Notes under the pieces: generated by a model
Told to the model about the DNA's origin: nothing
Database searches by the model: none
What the model saw: the letters and a program-made list of their open reading frames with translations, nothing else
NCBI RefSeq assembly: GCF_003984625.1
Contig: NZ_RWKH01000004.1
Location: 186,001 to 250,000 of the forward strand
Length of the DNA stretch: 64,000 nt
Direction of reading: 5' to 3'
DNA from: Variovorax sp. DXTD-1
Lineage (GTDB): Bacteria; Pseudomonadota; Gammaproteobacteria; Burkholderiales; Burkholderiaceae_C
Program-made: the position numbers and the translations under genes
In this document: in pieces, positions 11,540 to 21,659 of the stretch
Layout of the letters: every line of letters starts with the position of its first letter
Position numbering within the stretch: the stretch's first letter is position 1

Positions 11540-11615
11540 AGCACGGCGGCGCGGCCGGCCTGCCGCCATGCGGGGCTGCTATAAACGCGCCCAATCCAAC
11601 AACAGAAAGAAACCG

Positions 11616-12368
11616 ATGCCGTTCGTCGGACTGGGGCTGCACATCCTCATTGCGCTGTTCTTCGCCGTGCACGCAATGCGACACGGCAAGCAGATGTACT
11701 GGCTCATCATTCTGTTCAGCTTTCCCCTGCTGGGCAGCGTCGTGTACTTTGTGGTCGAGTACCTGCCTGCCTCCCGCATGCAGCGCACCGCGGGCAAGGT
11801 GGCGAGCGCGGCCATCGGCTTCATCGACCCCGAGCGCGAGTACCGCGCAGCCACCGAGGCCTACGACCTCGCCCCCACCGCCCAGAACAAGCTGCGCCTT
11901 GCCAAGGCTGCGCTCGACAAGGGCCAGGCTGCAGACGCAGTCGGGCACTACCGCGACGCCCTGAAGGGTCCGCTCGCATCCGATCCTGAATTGCAATTTG
12001 GCCTGGCCAGCGCGCTGCTGGCCGCAGGCGGCGCGGCTTCGGGCCGCGAAGCGCTGCAGGCGCTCCAGGCCCTGCGCGCCTCACGCGACGACTACCGGAG
12101 GGACGAAGTCGCCGTGCTCACCGCCCGCGCACTCGCAGCCGACGGGCGCCATGCAGAGGCCCGCGGGGCCTTCGAATCGGCCCTGAGCCAGTACAACACG
12201 GTCGAAGCCCGTGCCCGCTACATCGCCTGGCTGGCGGAGCAAGGCGATACCGCTGCCGCGCAGCGCCAATGGAACGAACTCCAGCAGGCTGCGCGCCACT
12301 GGAATTCGCACGCACGCTCCGTCAATCGCGAATGGATGCGGCTGGCCGGCGAGGCGGCGCAGGGCTGA
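11616..12368 (+). CDS. Membrane-anchored tetratricopeptide-repeat protein with PLDc_N-like N-terminus
   Basis: A 250-aa protein. The first 55 residues hold two transmembrane helices resembling the N-terminal (PLDc_N) anchor of cardiolipin synthases: MPFVGLGLHILIALFFAVHA, then YWLIILFSFPLLGSVVYFVVEYLP. A TPR-like solenoid follows from about residue 75, with recurring A-x-x-A pairs such as NKLRLAKAALDKGQAADAV and ARGAFESALSQYNTVEARARYIAWLAEQGD. Such proteins usually act as scaffolds; no partner is evident. The start at 11616 is the first in-frame ATG with a plausible site (AGAAAG) after the preceding gene. Confidence 0.8.
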   Translation: MPFVGLGLHILIALFFAVHAMRHGKQMYWLIILFSFPLLGSVVYFVVEYLPASRMQRTAGKVASAAIGFIDPEREYRAATEAYDLAPTAQNKLRLAKAALDKGQAADAVGHYRDALKGPLASDPELQFGLASALLAAGGAASGREALQALQALRASRDDYRRDEVAVLTARALAADGRHAEARGAFESALSQYNTVEARARYIAWLAEQGDTAAAQRQWNELQQAARHWNSHARSVNREWMRLAGEAAQG

Positions 12369-12407
12369 AGCACCTCTGCACGGTGCCCGCCCCTCGAACA
12401 GAAGCGA

Positions 12408-12935
12408 TTACTTCTTGTAGGCAGCGATGCCGTCGACGACTTCCTTCTTGGCGGCGTCGATGCCTTCCCAGCCCAGCACCTTGACCCACTTGCCGGCTTC
12501 CAGGTCCTTGTAGTGCTCGAAGAAATGGCTGATGGCCTTCAGGCGCATCGGGTTCACGTCGTCCACCGACTTCCAGTGGCTGTAGATCGGCAGCACCTTG
12601 TCGGTGGGTACCGCCAGCACCTTGCCGTCCACGCCGGCTTCGTCTTCCATCATCAGGATGCCGAGCGGACGGCACGGCACCACCACGCCGGGCAAGAGGG
12701 GGTACGGTGCTATCACCAGCACGTCGACCGGGTCGCCGTCGCCCGACAGCGTCTGGGGCACGTAGCCGTAGTTGGCCGGGTAGTACATCGCGGTCGTCAT
12801 GAAGCGGTCCACGAAGATCGCGCCCGATTCCTTGTCGACTTCGTACTTGATCGGGTCGGCATTCATCGGGATTTCGATCACCACATTGAAGGCGTCGGGA
12901 ATATTCTTGCCGGGGGAGACTTTGTCGAAGGACAT
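12408..12935 (-). CDS. ppa: Inorganic pyrophosphatase (soluble, family I)
   Basis: Cytoplasmic Mg2+-dependent enzyme that hydrolyses pyrophosphate, pulling biosynthetic reactions forward; usually hexameric in bacteria. The 175-aa length is typical. The active site is complete: [29 protein letters not shown] and the signature DGDPVDVLV with its metal-binding aspartates. The ATG at 12935 fits the family start ([11 protein letters not shown]...); longer open frames upstream are not conserved-looking. It faces away from hppA, and the two start codons are 254 bp apart, so the two pyrophosphate-consuming systems share one control region. Confidence 0.97.
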   Translation of the reverse strand: MSFDKVSPGKNIPDAFNVVIEIPMNADPIKYEVDKESGAIFVDRFMTTAMYYPANYGYVPQTLSGDGDPVDVLVIAPYPLLPGVVVPCRPLGILMMEDEAGVDGKVLAVPTDKVLPIYSHWKSVDDVNPMRLKAISHFFEHYKDLEAGKWVKVLGWEGIDAAKKEVVDGIAAYKK

Positions 12936-13189
12936 GACGTTTTCGAGTAGTTGAAAAGTATGAGAGGAGATGGGGAAAAACCCGGAGTTTACTTTCCGTG
13001 TCACGGGCAGGTCGCACACGTTCCTGTTTTTGCCTGTAAATTGCACCTGTTGGCCAATCGGCTCCGCACTCCGGTGCAGTGAGCTTCGAGGAAGCAACGC
13101 GACGGAAAACATGGGCCCCGTACGCGTTGCGCGCAGGACCCATGCTGTCCGTCTCCACAAGTCACAACGAACGAATGGAGAAGCAAAGC

Positions 13190-15403
<2,214 letters not shown>

Positions 15404-15416
15404 AAGCCCAAACCTG

Positions 15417-15785
15417 ATGCCTTCCGCGGAAACACTCGAAGCCTTTATTGCCGCCGTCGAAAGCGGCGCGCATGCCAAGGCCATCGAAGACTACTACACC
15501 GAAGACGCGACCATGCGTGAGAACCAGGCCGAGCCCCGGCGTGGCCGCGCCACGCTGGTTGCGCACGAGCAGGCGGTGCTGGATCGAACCGAGTCGGTCG
15601 TTTCGACCTGCGTGCGCCCCGTGCTCGTGAACGGCGACCACGTCGTGGTCCGATGGGTGTTCGACTTCCGCTTCAAGGGCGGCAAGGCGATGCGCATAGA
15701 AGAGCTCGCCTGGCAGCGCTGGGCGGGCGACCGCATTGCCGAGGAAGAGTTCTTCTACGACCCGGCGCAGGCCAAGCCGGCCTGA
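15417..15785 (+). CDS. SnoaL-like / NTF2-fold protein
   Basis: A 122-aa protein of the NTF2 superfamily, SnoaL-like type: a cone-shaped fold that can be a small enzyme or a ligand-binding protein. The family features are the N-terminal helix EAFIAAVESGAHAKAIEDYYTEDATMREN and the strands VRPVLVNGDHVVVRWVFDFRFKGGKAMRIEELAWQRW in two runs. It starts 13 bp after hppA on the same strand and is probably cotranscribed. No catalytic dyad can be assigned with confidence, so the function is open. Confidence 0.85.
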   Translation: MPSAETLEAFIAAVESGAHAKAIEDYYTEDATMRENQAEPRRGRATLVAHEQAVLDRTESVVSTCVRPVLVNGDHVVVRWVFDFRFKGGKAMRIEELAWQRWAGDRIAEEEFFYDPAQAKPA

Positions 15786-15821
15786 TCGGCCGGTCTGCCG
15801 CTACCTGGCCCTGCCTGGCCG

Positions 15822-16457
15822 CTACCTGGAGCTCTCGGCCGCCACGGCGCGCACCAGGCGCGTGGCCGGTGCAACCAACTGGCTCAGATCGCCCGCCCGG
15901 TTCTGCTCGATGGCCTGGAGCACCAGTTCGTTGATGCCGCCCACCACCGTCATGGCCATTTCGCTGGTGAGGTGCGCCGCGGGGCCGCCCTGCGCGTTGC
16001 CGCCGCTGCCATTGATGGCCAGCTGGATGAAGCTTGCAATCTCATCGTTTACTCGGCGCCGGGCCGCGAGCCCGGGCATTCCGAGTCCGAGTATCTCGAT
16101 GAACAGCGTACGCAGCAGCACCGGGTCCTGTGCAAGATAGTCGAAGTAGGCGGTCATGGCCCGCTCCACCTGCGCGTGCCAGGGGTGCGCCGGATCGAAG
16201 GCCTCGCTCACCGCCCGCAGCGCCAGCTTGCTGGCAGCCTCGTACAGGGCAATCAGGCATTCCGATTTGGTCGCGAAGTGCTCGTAGAAGGTCCGGCGCG
16301 AAACCGCCGCTTCACGCACGATGTCCGCAATGGTCGTCTCCGCGTAGCCCTTGGCGGCCACGGCGCGGGCCATGCCCTCCAGCAAACGCGAGTAATGCTC
16401 GTGAACCGGCTCTCCCGAAGGGCCGGCGAGGGCTGGTTTTTCAATCGCGATGCTCAT
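15822..16457 (-). CDS. TetR family transcriptional repressor
   Basis: A 211-aa TetR-type regulator. The N-terminal DNA-binding domain (about residues 25-70) has the helix-turn-helix TIADIVREAAVSRRTFYEHF followed by ATKSECLIALYE; the C-terminal domain should bind a ligand and form the dimer. The ATG at 16457 gives the usual length; a GTG further upstream is possible but lies among the operators. It is divergent from a PF10118 gene, and two GTAC-centred inverted repeats lie between them, so it very probably represses itself and that gene. The inducer is unknown. Confidence 0.93.
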   Translation of the reverse strand: MSIAIEKPALAGPSGEPVHEHYSRLLEGMARAVAAKGYAETTIADIVREAAVSRRTFYEHFATKSECLIALYEAASKLALRAVSEAFDPAHPWHAQVERAMTAYFDYLAQDPVLLRTLFIEILGLGMPGLAARRRVNDEIASFIQLAINGSGGNAQGGPAAHLTSEMAMTVVGGINELVLQAIEQNRAGDLSQLVAPATRLVRAVAAESSR

Positions 16458-16478
16458 GAGGGTACATTTTCCTACGCC

Positions 16479-16498
16479 TTGGTACTTGACGGTACCAA
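16479..16498. promoter_or_regulatory. Probable TetR operator 1
   Basis: A perfect inverted repeat, TTGGTAC-N6-GTACCAA, 20 bp long, in the 109-bp gap between the TetR gene and its divergent neighbour, 22 bp upstream of the repressor ATG. A 7-bp arm length and central spacer suit a TetR dimer. The assignment is from position and symmetry only. Confidence 0.75.
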
Positions 16499-16524
16499 CA
16501 GATGTGCGCACTATTCAGACAACC

Positions 16525-16540
16525 GGTACTGACGTGTACC
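16525..16540. promoter_or_regulatory. Probable TetR operator 2
   Basis: A second inverted repeat with the same core, GGTAC-N6-GTACC, extended by AA on the right so that the right half is identical to operator 1. Its centre lies 44 bp (about four helical turns) from that of operator 1 and 34 bp before the PF10118 ATG. Confidence 0.7.
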
Positions 16541-16566
16541 AACCCACTCTCCAGAGGATTGCTTTC

Positions 16567-17412
16567 ATGACCGAGCTTGTGGTGCGCCGCCTTCTCATCG
16601 ACCTGCAAACGCCGTTCGGGCGCAACTGGTGCGGCGGCGATGCATTCTCCACCGCCTTCTTCAACGCGTTGTCGATGAGCTTTCCGTTCGGCGAGCAGTT
16701 CTTCATCCATGCCGTGCGCGACACCGTGGCCACGTTGCCGGCCGAAGCGCAAGAAAAATACCGTGCCGAGGTGCGCGGCTTCATTGGGCAGGAGGCCACG
16801 CACCGCCGCATCCACACCCTCTTCAACGGCCACCTCGAAGCGCAGGGCCTGAAAGACCGCTGGACGACCCGCGCGGCCAAGCGCATGGAGTTGATGGAAG
16901 GCGCCGATCCCCGCCATGCGCTGGCCGTGACGGCGGCAACCGAGCACTTCACCGCGATGTTTGCCGAATGGTTGCTGGCCCACCCTGAAGTGCTCGACGG
17001 CGCCGAACCTCGGCTGCGGACGATGTGGCTCTGGCACTGCGCCGAAGAGCTGGAGCACAAGTCCGTTGCCTTCGACATCTACAAGGCCGCGCAAGGTTCG
17101 GACGCGTGGCGCACGCGCTGGTTTCGCCGCGTGACCATCATGTTCCTGGGCGACCTGCTGCGCCAGACGGTCGACAGCCTGCGCCACGAAGGGCAGCTGT
17201 GGAAGTGGGCGACCTGGAAAAGCGCCGCGCGCATTCTGCTGAGCCGAGGCGGCTTGCTGCGTGGAAATTGGAGCGCCTGGCGCAGCTACTTCCGCGCCGA
17301 CTTTCATCCGGCGCAGCAAGACAGCAGCCTTTCGGCGCGCTGGCTCGAGAACAACCGCACGCAATACACCGCCGTGGGCGCGGCACCCGAAGCGGCCGGC
17401 GCGGCTCTTTAG
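16567..17412 (+). CDS. PF10118 family predicted metal-dependent hydrolase
   Basis: A 281-aa all-helical protein of PF10118, annotated as predicted metal-dependent hydrolases. Paired Glu and His residues in consecutive helices suggest a diiron-type centre: FPFGEQFFIHAVRD, IGQEATHRRIH, ATEHFTAMFAEWLL and HCAEELEHKSVAFD. The arrangement recalls ferritin-like oxygenases as much as hydrolases, so the reaction is uncertain. The ATG at 16567 follows an AGAGGA site. It is divergent from a TetR gene with two likely operators between, so it is probably induced by a small molecule. Its stop overlaps the convergent gene (TTAG). Confidence 0.88.
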   Translation: MTELVVRRLLIDLQTPFGRNWCGGDAFSTAFFNALSMSFPFGEQFFIHAVRDTVATLPAEAQEKYRAEVRGFIGQEATHRRIHTLFNGHLEAQGLKDRWTTRAAKRMELMEGADPRHALAVTAATEHFTAMFAEWLLAHPEVLDGAEPRLRTMWLWHCAEELEHKSVAFDIYKAAQGSDAWRTRWFRRVTIMFLGDLLRQTVDSLRHEGQLWKWATWKSAARILLSRGGLLRGNWSAWRSYFRADFHPAQQDSSLSARWLENNRTQYTAVGAAPEAAGAAL

Positions 17413-17990
17413 TAGAAGCTGGCCCGGTGCGTGGGAGGGCTGACAGCCGGCCGCTGCTCGGGCCGTATCGTCAGGTCGTGCAAGGTGTCGAAGTCCGAGG
17501 GCGCATCCGGAACGCGCATCACGGCTTCCAGCTCGTTCAATGACGCAACCCACTGGCCCGCGGCCGACTCGGTGGGCTCGTCGTTGGCAAAAGTGCCGTC
17601 GCGGATATACAGGGTTTCGTTGTCGGGGCGTTCGGCGTGCAACTCGATCAGGCGCGCAATCGAGAAGTTGTAGGTCACCAGCTTCTCGCGGGTGTTGCGG
17701 TCTTTGCCGCCGCAGTTGAACGAGCCTTCGGCTGCAATCACGATGCAGGAGCCCTCGACGCCGCTGTCGACATGGCTGCCCGTGCGCCAGATGGCATTCG
17801 GAAGCCGCACCCGTACCTTGTCGATCACCAGGTCGCGCTGCTTGTTCAGGCTGCCGAGCGGCGGCACCAGCGAACGCAGCTGCCGAAGGCGTTCGGCAAA
17901 GATGTTGTCCATGAAGAACTCGACATGGTGCGTCGCGCTGCCGGACGAGCGCCTGACCACCTGCATGACGACATGACGTGATTTATTCAT
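17409..17990 (-). CDS. Uncharacterised 193-aa protein
   Basis: I do not recognise this protein. It begins MNKSRHVVMQVVRRSSG at the ATG at 17990, preceded by an AGGA site. It is soluble by appearance, with an alternating beta-rich middle (RDLVIDKVRVRLPNAIWR, SCIVIAAEGSFN) and a long polar C-terminus. No signal peptide or membrane segment is seen. The 5' region is strikingly AT-rich compared with the rest of the window. It converges on the PF10118 gene with the two stop codons overlapping. Codon use looks normal, so it is probably a real gene, possibly lineage-specific. Confidence 0.7.
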   Translation of the reverse strand: MNKSRHVVMQVVRRSSGSATHHVEFFMDNIFAERLRQLRSLVPPLGSLNKQRDLVIDKVRVRLPNAIWRTGSHVDSGVEGSCIVIAAEGSFNCGGKDRNTREKLVTYNFSIARLIELHAERPDNETLYIRDGTFANDEPTESAAGQWVASLNELEAVMRVPDAPSDFDTLHDLTIRPEQRPAVSPPTHRASFY

Positions 17991-18027
17991 TGCAGGTCCT
18001 TCCGCACATTGCCCGACGCCGGGCACC

Positions 18028-18120
18028 TATACAAAATCATTTGCCGTCGATTACAAATTAGAACTTTTTATTGACTGCAATTACTTGCATCAATTGTGTC
18101 CAACTGTATATCCAATACCG
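18028..18120 (-). promoter_or_regulatory. AT-rich promoter region of the 193-aa gene
   Basis: A local stretch far richer in A+T than its surroundings. It holds an inverted repeat TGCAA-TTAC-TTGCA (18076-18089) and, on the minus strand, a TATAGG-like hexamer near 18030. It probably contains the promoter of the gene ending at 17409. The rest of 17991-18204 shows no gene I can support. Confidence 0.45.
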
Positions 18121-18204
18121 CAAATAGAGAAGGAAATCTGCAACGCCGCTGCTCGGGCATGTCGCCAAAAAGACGCTCAGCCCTGCTAGCCGAGCGCCGC
18201 CGGA

Positions 18205-18435
18205 TTATTCGAGCGACTCGTCCAGCGCCTTGCACGAAGGCGCGCACACGGTTTGCGACTTGCCGAGTACCTGGCGGGTGCGCAGCTGCGAGCGTACGCG
18301 ATGCTTGCCGCACATGAAGCAGGACATGGTCGCCCCGCTGAAAGACGCGGACGCGCGGAACGGCGAGCCTGGTGTTTTCGATTTGTAACGCAAGCCATCG
18401 GCCACGACGGCAGTCTTCACCTCAGCTTTGGCCAT
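18205..18435 (-). CDS. Small protein with a four-cysteine, zinc-ribbon-like pattern
   Basis: A 76-aa basic protein with Cys39-x2-Cys42 (MSCFMCGKHR) and Cys64-x3-Cys68 (TVCAPSCKA), a spacing compatible with binding one zinc ion. The intervening RVRSQLRTRQVLGKSQ is strongly basic, suggesting contact with RNA or DNA, but no known family is certain. An AAGGA site lies in the right place upstream, and the start overlaps the end of the preceding gene by 14 bp, which supports coupled translation. The function is unknown. Confidence 0.7.
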   Translation of the reverse strand: MAKAEVKTAVVADGLRYKSKTPGSPFRASASFSGATMSCFMCGKHRVRSQLRTRQVLGKSQTVCAPSCKALDESLE

Positions 18436-18790
18436 CGGCTTTGTCCTTTTTAGGTTCGGTATTTCGCATCGCCCGTGCTATGACTTCTCTGGCGCGGACT
18501 TCGGCTGCAAGCGCCGCGTCCAGCGCCGAGCGGCACAGGCCGGCGTGTTGATAGTTGATATTTTCGTACACCTCGGCGGCAGCCGGATAAGCGTCGAGCA
18601 GGCGGCCCAGATCGGCGCCCGGTTCAACGTCGCTGAATTCGTGCACGAGGTGTTCGACCACCGAGCGGTACTGCTCCGCCCCGACGGGAACGGTGCTGTG
18701 CTCGAGCCGTTCCAGCAGTTGAGCCAGCACGTGGGTCACTGCCAGATCGGTCTTGGGAGACGGATTTTGGGTCGTGTTCATGGAGTCCAT
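18422..18790 (-). CDS. Uncharacterised 122-aa protein
   Basis: I do not recognise this small, mostly helical acidic protein. Helical stretches are LAVTHVLAQLLERLEHS, EQYRSVVEHLVHEFSDV and SALDAALAAEVRAREVIARAM; no signal peptide or membrane helix is seen. Two starts are possible, 18790 (MDSMNTT) and 18781 (MNTT), neither with a strong ribosome binding site. It lies 18 bp after the 303-aa gene and overlaps the four-cysteine gene, so it may be the sixth gene of the long minus-strand unit that begins at 24987. Confidence 0.65.
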   Translation of the reverse strand: MDSMNTTQNPSPKTDLAVTHVLAQLLERLEHSTVPVGAEQYRSVVEHLVHEFSDVEPGADLGRLLDAYPAAAEVYENINYQHAGLCRSALDAALAAEVRAREVIARAMRNTEPKKDKADGQS

Positions 18791-18808
18791 CTGGGGGCAG
18801 CATACGCT

Positions 18809-19720
18809 TTATGCAAGTGCCTCCTCCCGTGCGGGTGTTGGCTCGGGGGGCGCCTCATGCGCGGCCTGCATGCGCCGCAGCAGGCTGTGCAGCATTTCGG
18901 TCGAAAGCCCATGGATGACCAGCCGATGTCCCGCCCGCAAGGTGGAAAGCGGCACCAGCGGGTGCTTGTTGTTGACCAGAATCAGGTGCTCCGGAGCGCC
19001 CAGCACCGTCGCGGCGTAGATGCCGATGGTTTCGTCGAGCTGCAGGGAGTTGGCGGCGCGCCAAAAGTCGTTATCCGTCAACATCAATTGATAAAGCGGC
19101 GTGAAAAGCTCAATGGCGCTTTGCAGGTCGAGAAAATTGAGCTTGCCGTGCGGCATGTCCGAAAGCCGCAACCCAGGGTCCTTGATCATCGAAAAGTCGA
19201 CATTGGGCGCCTTGCCCAATGCCAACCCTCTGTCGCGCAGCGCCTGGTTCAGGCGGATCACGAAATTGAACAGATTCAGGTCGTGCTTCAGGAACATCTC
19301 TTCCCTGAGCGCGTCGATGTCGGCAGGCTCCAGCGGCGAGGTACCCACGGGCGCGGGCGAATTGCGGCCGATGAAGCTCAGCACCTGCGAACCCAGATGG
19401 AAGTGCCGCAGGATCAGCCAGTTCGCTTCCGGTGAAACGAAGCGCTTGAGCCCCCAGGCCAGCAGGTTGTGCAGCATCTTCGAGTGCGACCAGTTGCGCG
19501 GCACGAACACCTTCACCACCTGAATCAGGATGATCGTGAGCCGCGCCACCGGCCGCAGAAACGGCAGCAGGTACTGGCGCGAGCCTGAGCTCGAATCGGC
19601 CAGCCACGCCGCCTTGACCTCGTCGGGCAACGGCGTGCTCTGGTCGAGGTAGAGGGCGAGCCATGGGCTGGGGTCGCGCTCGTCGTGGCCCTGCTCGAGA
19701 AAATCAGGCGTTCGGCTCAT
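18809..19720 (-). CDS. Uncharacterised 303-aa protein of the lipid-type operon
   Basis: No function can be named. The protein has a hydrophobic or amphipathic segment at about residues 51-75 (LLPFLRPVARLTIILIQVVK), so it may sit on the membrane. The middle, EMFLKHDLNLFNFVIRLNQ and ALGKAPNVDFSMI, is distinctive and probably defines a family. Its ATG lies inside the end of the KAS III fusion gene (17-bp overlap), which implies translational coupling and a shared pathway. From context it could be a partner, carrier-handling protein or chaperone of that enzyme; this is inference. Confidence 0.72.
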   Translation of the reverse strand: MSRTPDFLEQGHDERDPSPWLALYLDQSTPLPDEVKAAWLADSSSGSRQYLLPFLRPVARLTIILIQVVKVFVPRNWSHSKMLHNLLAWGLKRFVSPEANWLILRHFHLGSQVLSFIGRNSPAPVGTSPLEPADIDALREEMFLKHDLNLFNFVIRLNQALRDRGLALGKAPNVDFSMIKDPGLRLSDMPHGKLNFLDLQSAIELFTPLYQLMLTDNDFWRAANSLQLDETIGIYAATVLGAPEHLILVNNKHPLVPLSTLRAGHRLVIHGLSTEMLHSLLRRMQAAHEAPPEPTPAREEALA

Positions 19721-21656
19721 GTGGCATTCGCTCCGTGATGTGCTGAAACTGCATCAAGTACAGCGCGGCCGTGTGGCGCGCCGTGTCGATGATCTGCCGG
19801 GCTGCGCGGCCCTGCCCTTTGGTACCTAGGCTGTCCTTGTCCGCTTCCACAGCCATCACCATCTCGACCGCGGCGAGCCATCGGTTCAGGTGGTTCTCGT
19901 CGTTGTGGCCGTGGTACTCGAGAAAGCGGAACGCATCGGGCGGCAGCTTCAGGCCGGCCTTGACCAGCGGGAGCAGCGCCGGCACGATGCGCTGGCCCGT
20001 GCCTTCGATGATGTAGATCGCGCCCAGCAGCCCGATGGGGTCGCGCGTGGCGGCCAGGCCGTGCAGGTAGGCGTTGAGCGCCTCCCCACCGGGGTTGCGG
20101 CGCAACTCGCCGATCTCGGCCACGGTGCCGCCGGCCTTGCGGTAGTCGCTGAAGAGAATGTCGAAGTCGTCCTGCTCTTCGCCCGCATGCACGTCGATCA
20201 GTGCGGCAAGCGTCTTGTAGGGCCCCGTCAGCGAAGCGGCGCCTTCGCGCATCCAGCGGCTGCCTTCGCGCACCTGCGGAACCCACTGCTCCATCCAGTT
20301 CAGGTAGTCGGGCAGCGCGAAGCGCCGTTCGCGGATCTGGCGGATCAGCGGCGTGCGCCAGACGTTCGAGCGGTAGTCGTGCCAGATGCCGGCCAGCTCG
20401 GTCAGCAGTGCGCCAAGGCCTTCGGGCGCGGCGGCCGGATCGTGCGGCGGCGCAATCGCGGGCTCATCGTCTGGCGCTGTTTCAGCGGCCATGCGTGGAC
20501 CGGCCACTGCCTGTGCGGGCGCGTCGGCTGCCTCGACCTCCAGCAGCATGTAGGCGGCCATGAAGCGCCCCGACTCCGGCACGTAGCAAAAGATCTGCTC
20601 ACCGGGCTTCAGCGTCTTGGTGTGCAAGAACTCCGACAGCATGATCAGGATCGACGCCGCGCCGGTGTTGCCGCGCCAGGCCAGGTTGCTCCACCACCGG
20701 TCGCGCGGAATGGCGAGGTCGGCCTTCGTCATCAGGTCTTCAACCACAGGAATGAATTTTTCCGACGAGTAATGGCACAGGAAATGGTCGACCCGCTTCG
20801 GATCGACCCAGCCATCGCGCACCAGGGTCGCGTATTCGTGAATGCCGATGTCGAACAGGTGCGGCAGCAGGCGAATGTCCTGCCGCAGCGACAAGGCACC
20901 GGCCGCTTCCGCCTCGGCCCAGGAGCCGAAATCGAGATGGCCGCGTGCACGGTCTTCGGTCAGGCCCAGTTGCATGCACACCGGGTAGTCACCCGAGAAC
21001 GCGCGCTGGTGCACCCATTTCAGCCGCAAACGCAGCCCGGGGTTGCCGGCCAGCCCGGGCGCGCCGTCGGAGAGCAGCAACGCGCCCGCACCGTCGGAAA
21101 GCATCCAGCGCAGAAAGTGCGAATCGAAGTCGGTTTCATAGCCGCGGGCCGCGAAGCGCGGGCGCTTGAAAAGCCGCGAGGGCATTTCGCTGGCCACCGC
21201 AAGCGCGCTGCGGTGCGCGCCCAACTCGATGCCTTGCGCGGCCGACTGGATGGCCGACACGCCCGCGGCGCAGATGCCGTGCACCGACAAGGTCTCCATC
21301 GGCGCCGCTGCCAGTTCGCCCTGGATCATGTTGGCAAAGCCCGGCATGAGCGTGTCGCCGCCCGAAGATCCGCTGGCCAGCAGCGACACGCGCGAAAGCT
21401 CGGCCCCGCCGCGCTGCAGGCAATCGCGGATCGCACCCGCCGCGAGCTGCGCATTGGTTTCATGCGTCGCGCCCTCCTCGTCGATTGCATAGTGCCGCGT
21501 GAGAATGCCGTTCTCCGCCAGGATGCGCCGCTTGATGCGCTCCGACATGCGGTTGAGCGGCGCGATGTAGGCGTCCATGCGCTCGTTGGGAATGGGCTCG
21601 CCGGGCATGTAGTAGCCGGCGCTCTCGATGTAGACGCGTTGAAATGGAACAGGCAT
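19704..21656 (-). CDS. Ketoacyl synthase III fused to a haem-oxygenase-like diiron (HDO) domain
   Basis: A 650-aa two-domain protein. Residues 1-375 form a KAS III/thiolase fold with an intact Cys129 (SVHGICAAG), His295 (LCHYSSE) and Asn330 (WRGNTGAAS), so it should carry out a decarboxylative or Claisen-type acyl condensation or acyl transfer. A Pro/Ala-rich acidic linker (about 378-412) leads to an all-helical domain (415-650) of the haem-oxygenase-like oxidase type with Glu551 (YIIEGTG) and His582-x3-Asp586-x2-His589, the usual C-terminal iron-ligand motif; the first His ligand is less clear, with His490 and Glu493/494 as candidates. Neighbours are a desaturase, a hydroxylase and a cardiolipin-synthase-like gene. 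The product is unknown. Confidence 0.85.
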   Translation of the reverse strand: MPVPFQRVYIESAGYYMPGEPIPNERMDAYIAPLNRMSERIKRRILAENGILTRHYAIDEEGATHETNAQLAAGAIRDCLQRGGAELSRVSLLASGSSGGDTLMPGFANMIQGELAAAPMETLSVHGICAAGVSAIQSAAQGIELGAHRSALAVASEMPSRLFKRPRFAARGYETDFDSHFLRWMLSDGAGALLLSDGAPGLAGNPGLRLRLKWVHQRAFSGDYPVCMQLGLTEDRARGHLDFGSWAEAEAAGALSLRQDIRLLPHLFDIGIHEYATLVRDGWVDPKRVDHFLCHYSSEKFIPVVEDLMTKADLAIPRDRWWSNLAWRGNTGAASILIMLSEFLHTKTLKPGEQIFCYVPESGRFMAAYMLLEVEAADAPAQAVAGPRMAAETAPDDEPAIAPPHDPAAAPEGLGALLTELAGIWHDYRSNVWRTPLIRQIRERRFALPDYLNWMEQWVPQVREGSRWMREGAASLTGPYKTLAALIDVHAGEEQDDFDILFSDYRKAGGTVAEIGELRRNPGGEALNAYLHGLAATRDPIGLLGAIYIIEGTGQRIVPALLPLVKAGLKLPPDAFRFLEYHGHNDENHLNRWLAAVEMVMAVEADKDSLGTKGQGRAARQIIDTARHTAALYLMQFQHITERMPHEPNA

Positions 21657-21659
21657 GGT

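Noticed and set aside
15786..15821. Duplicated CCGCTACCTGG after the SnoaL-like gene
   Set aside because: Only two short copies, no symmetry or T tract; no function can be argued.
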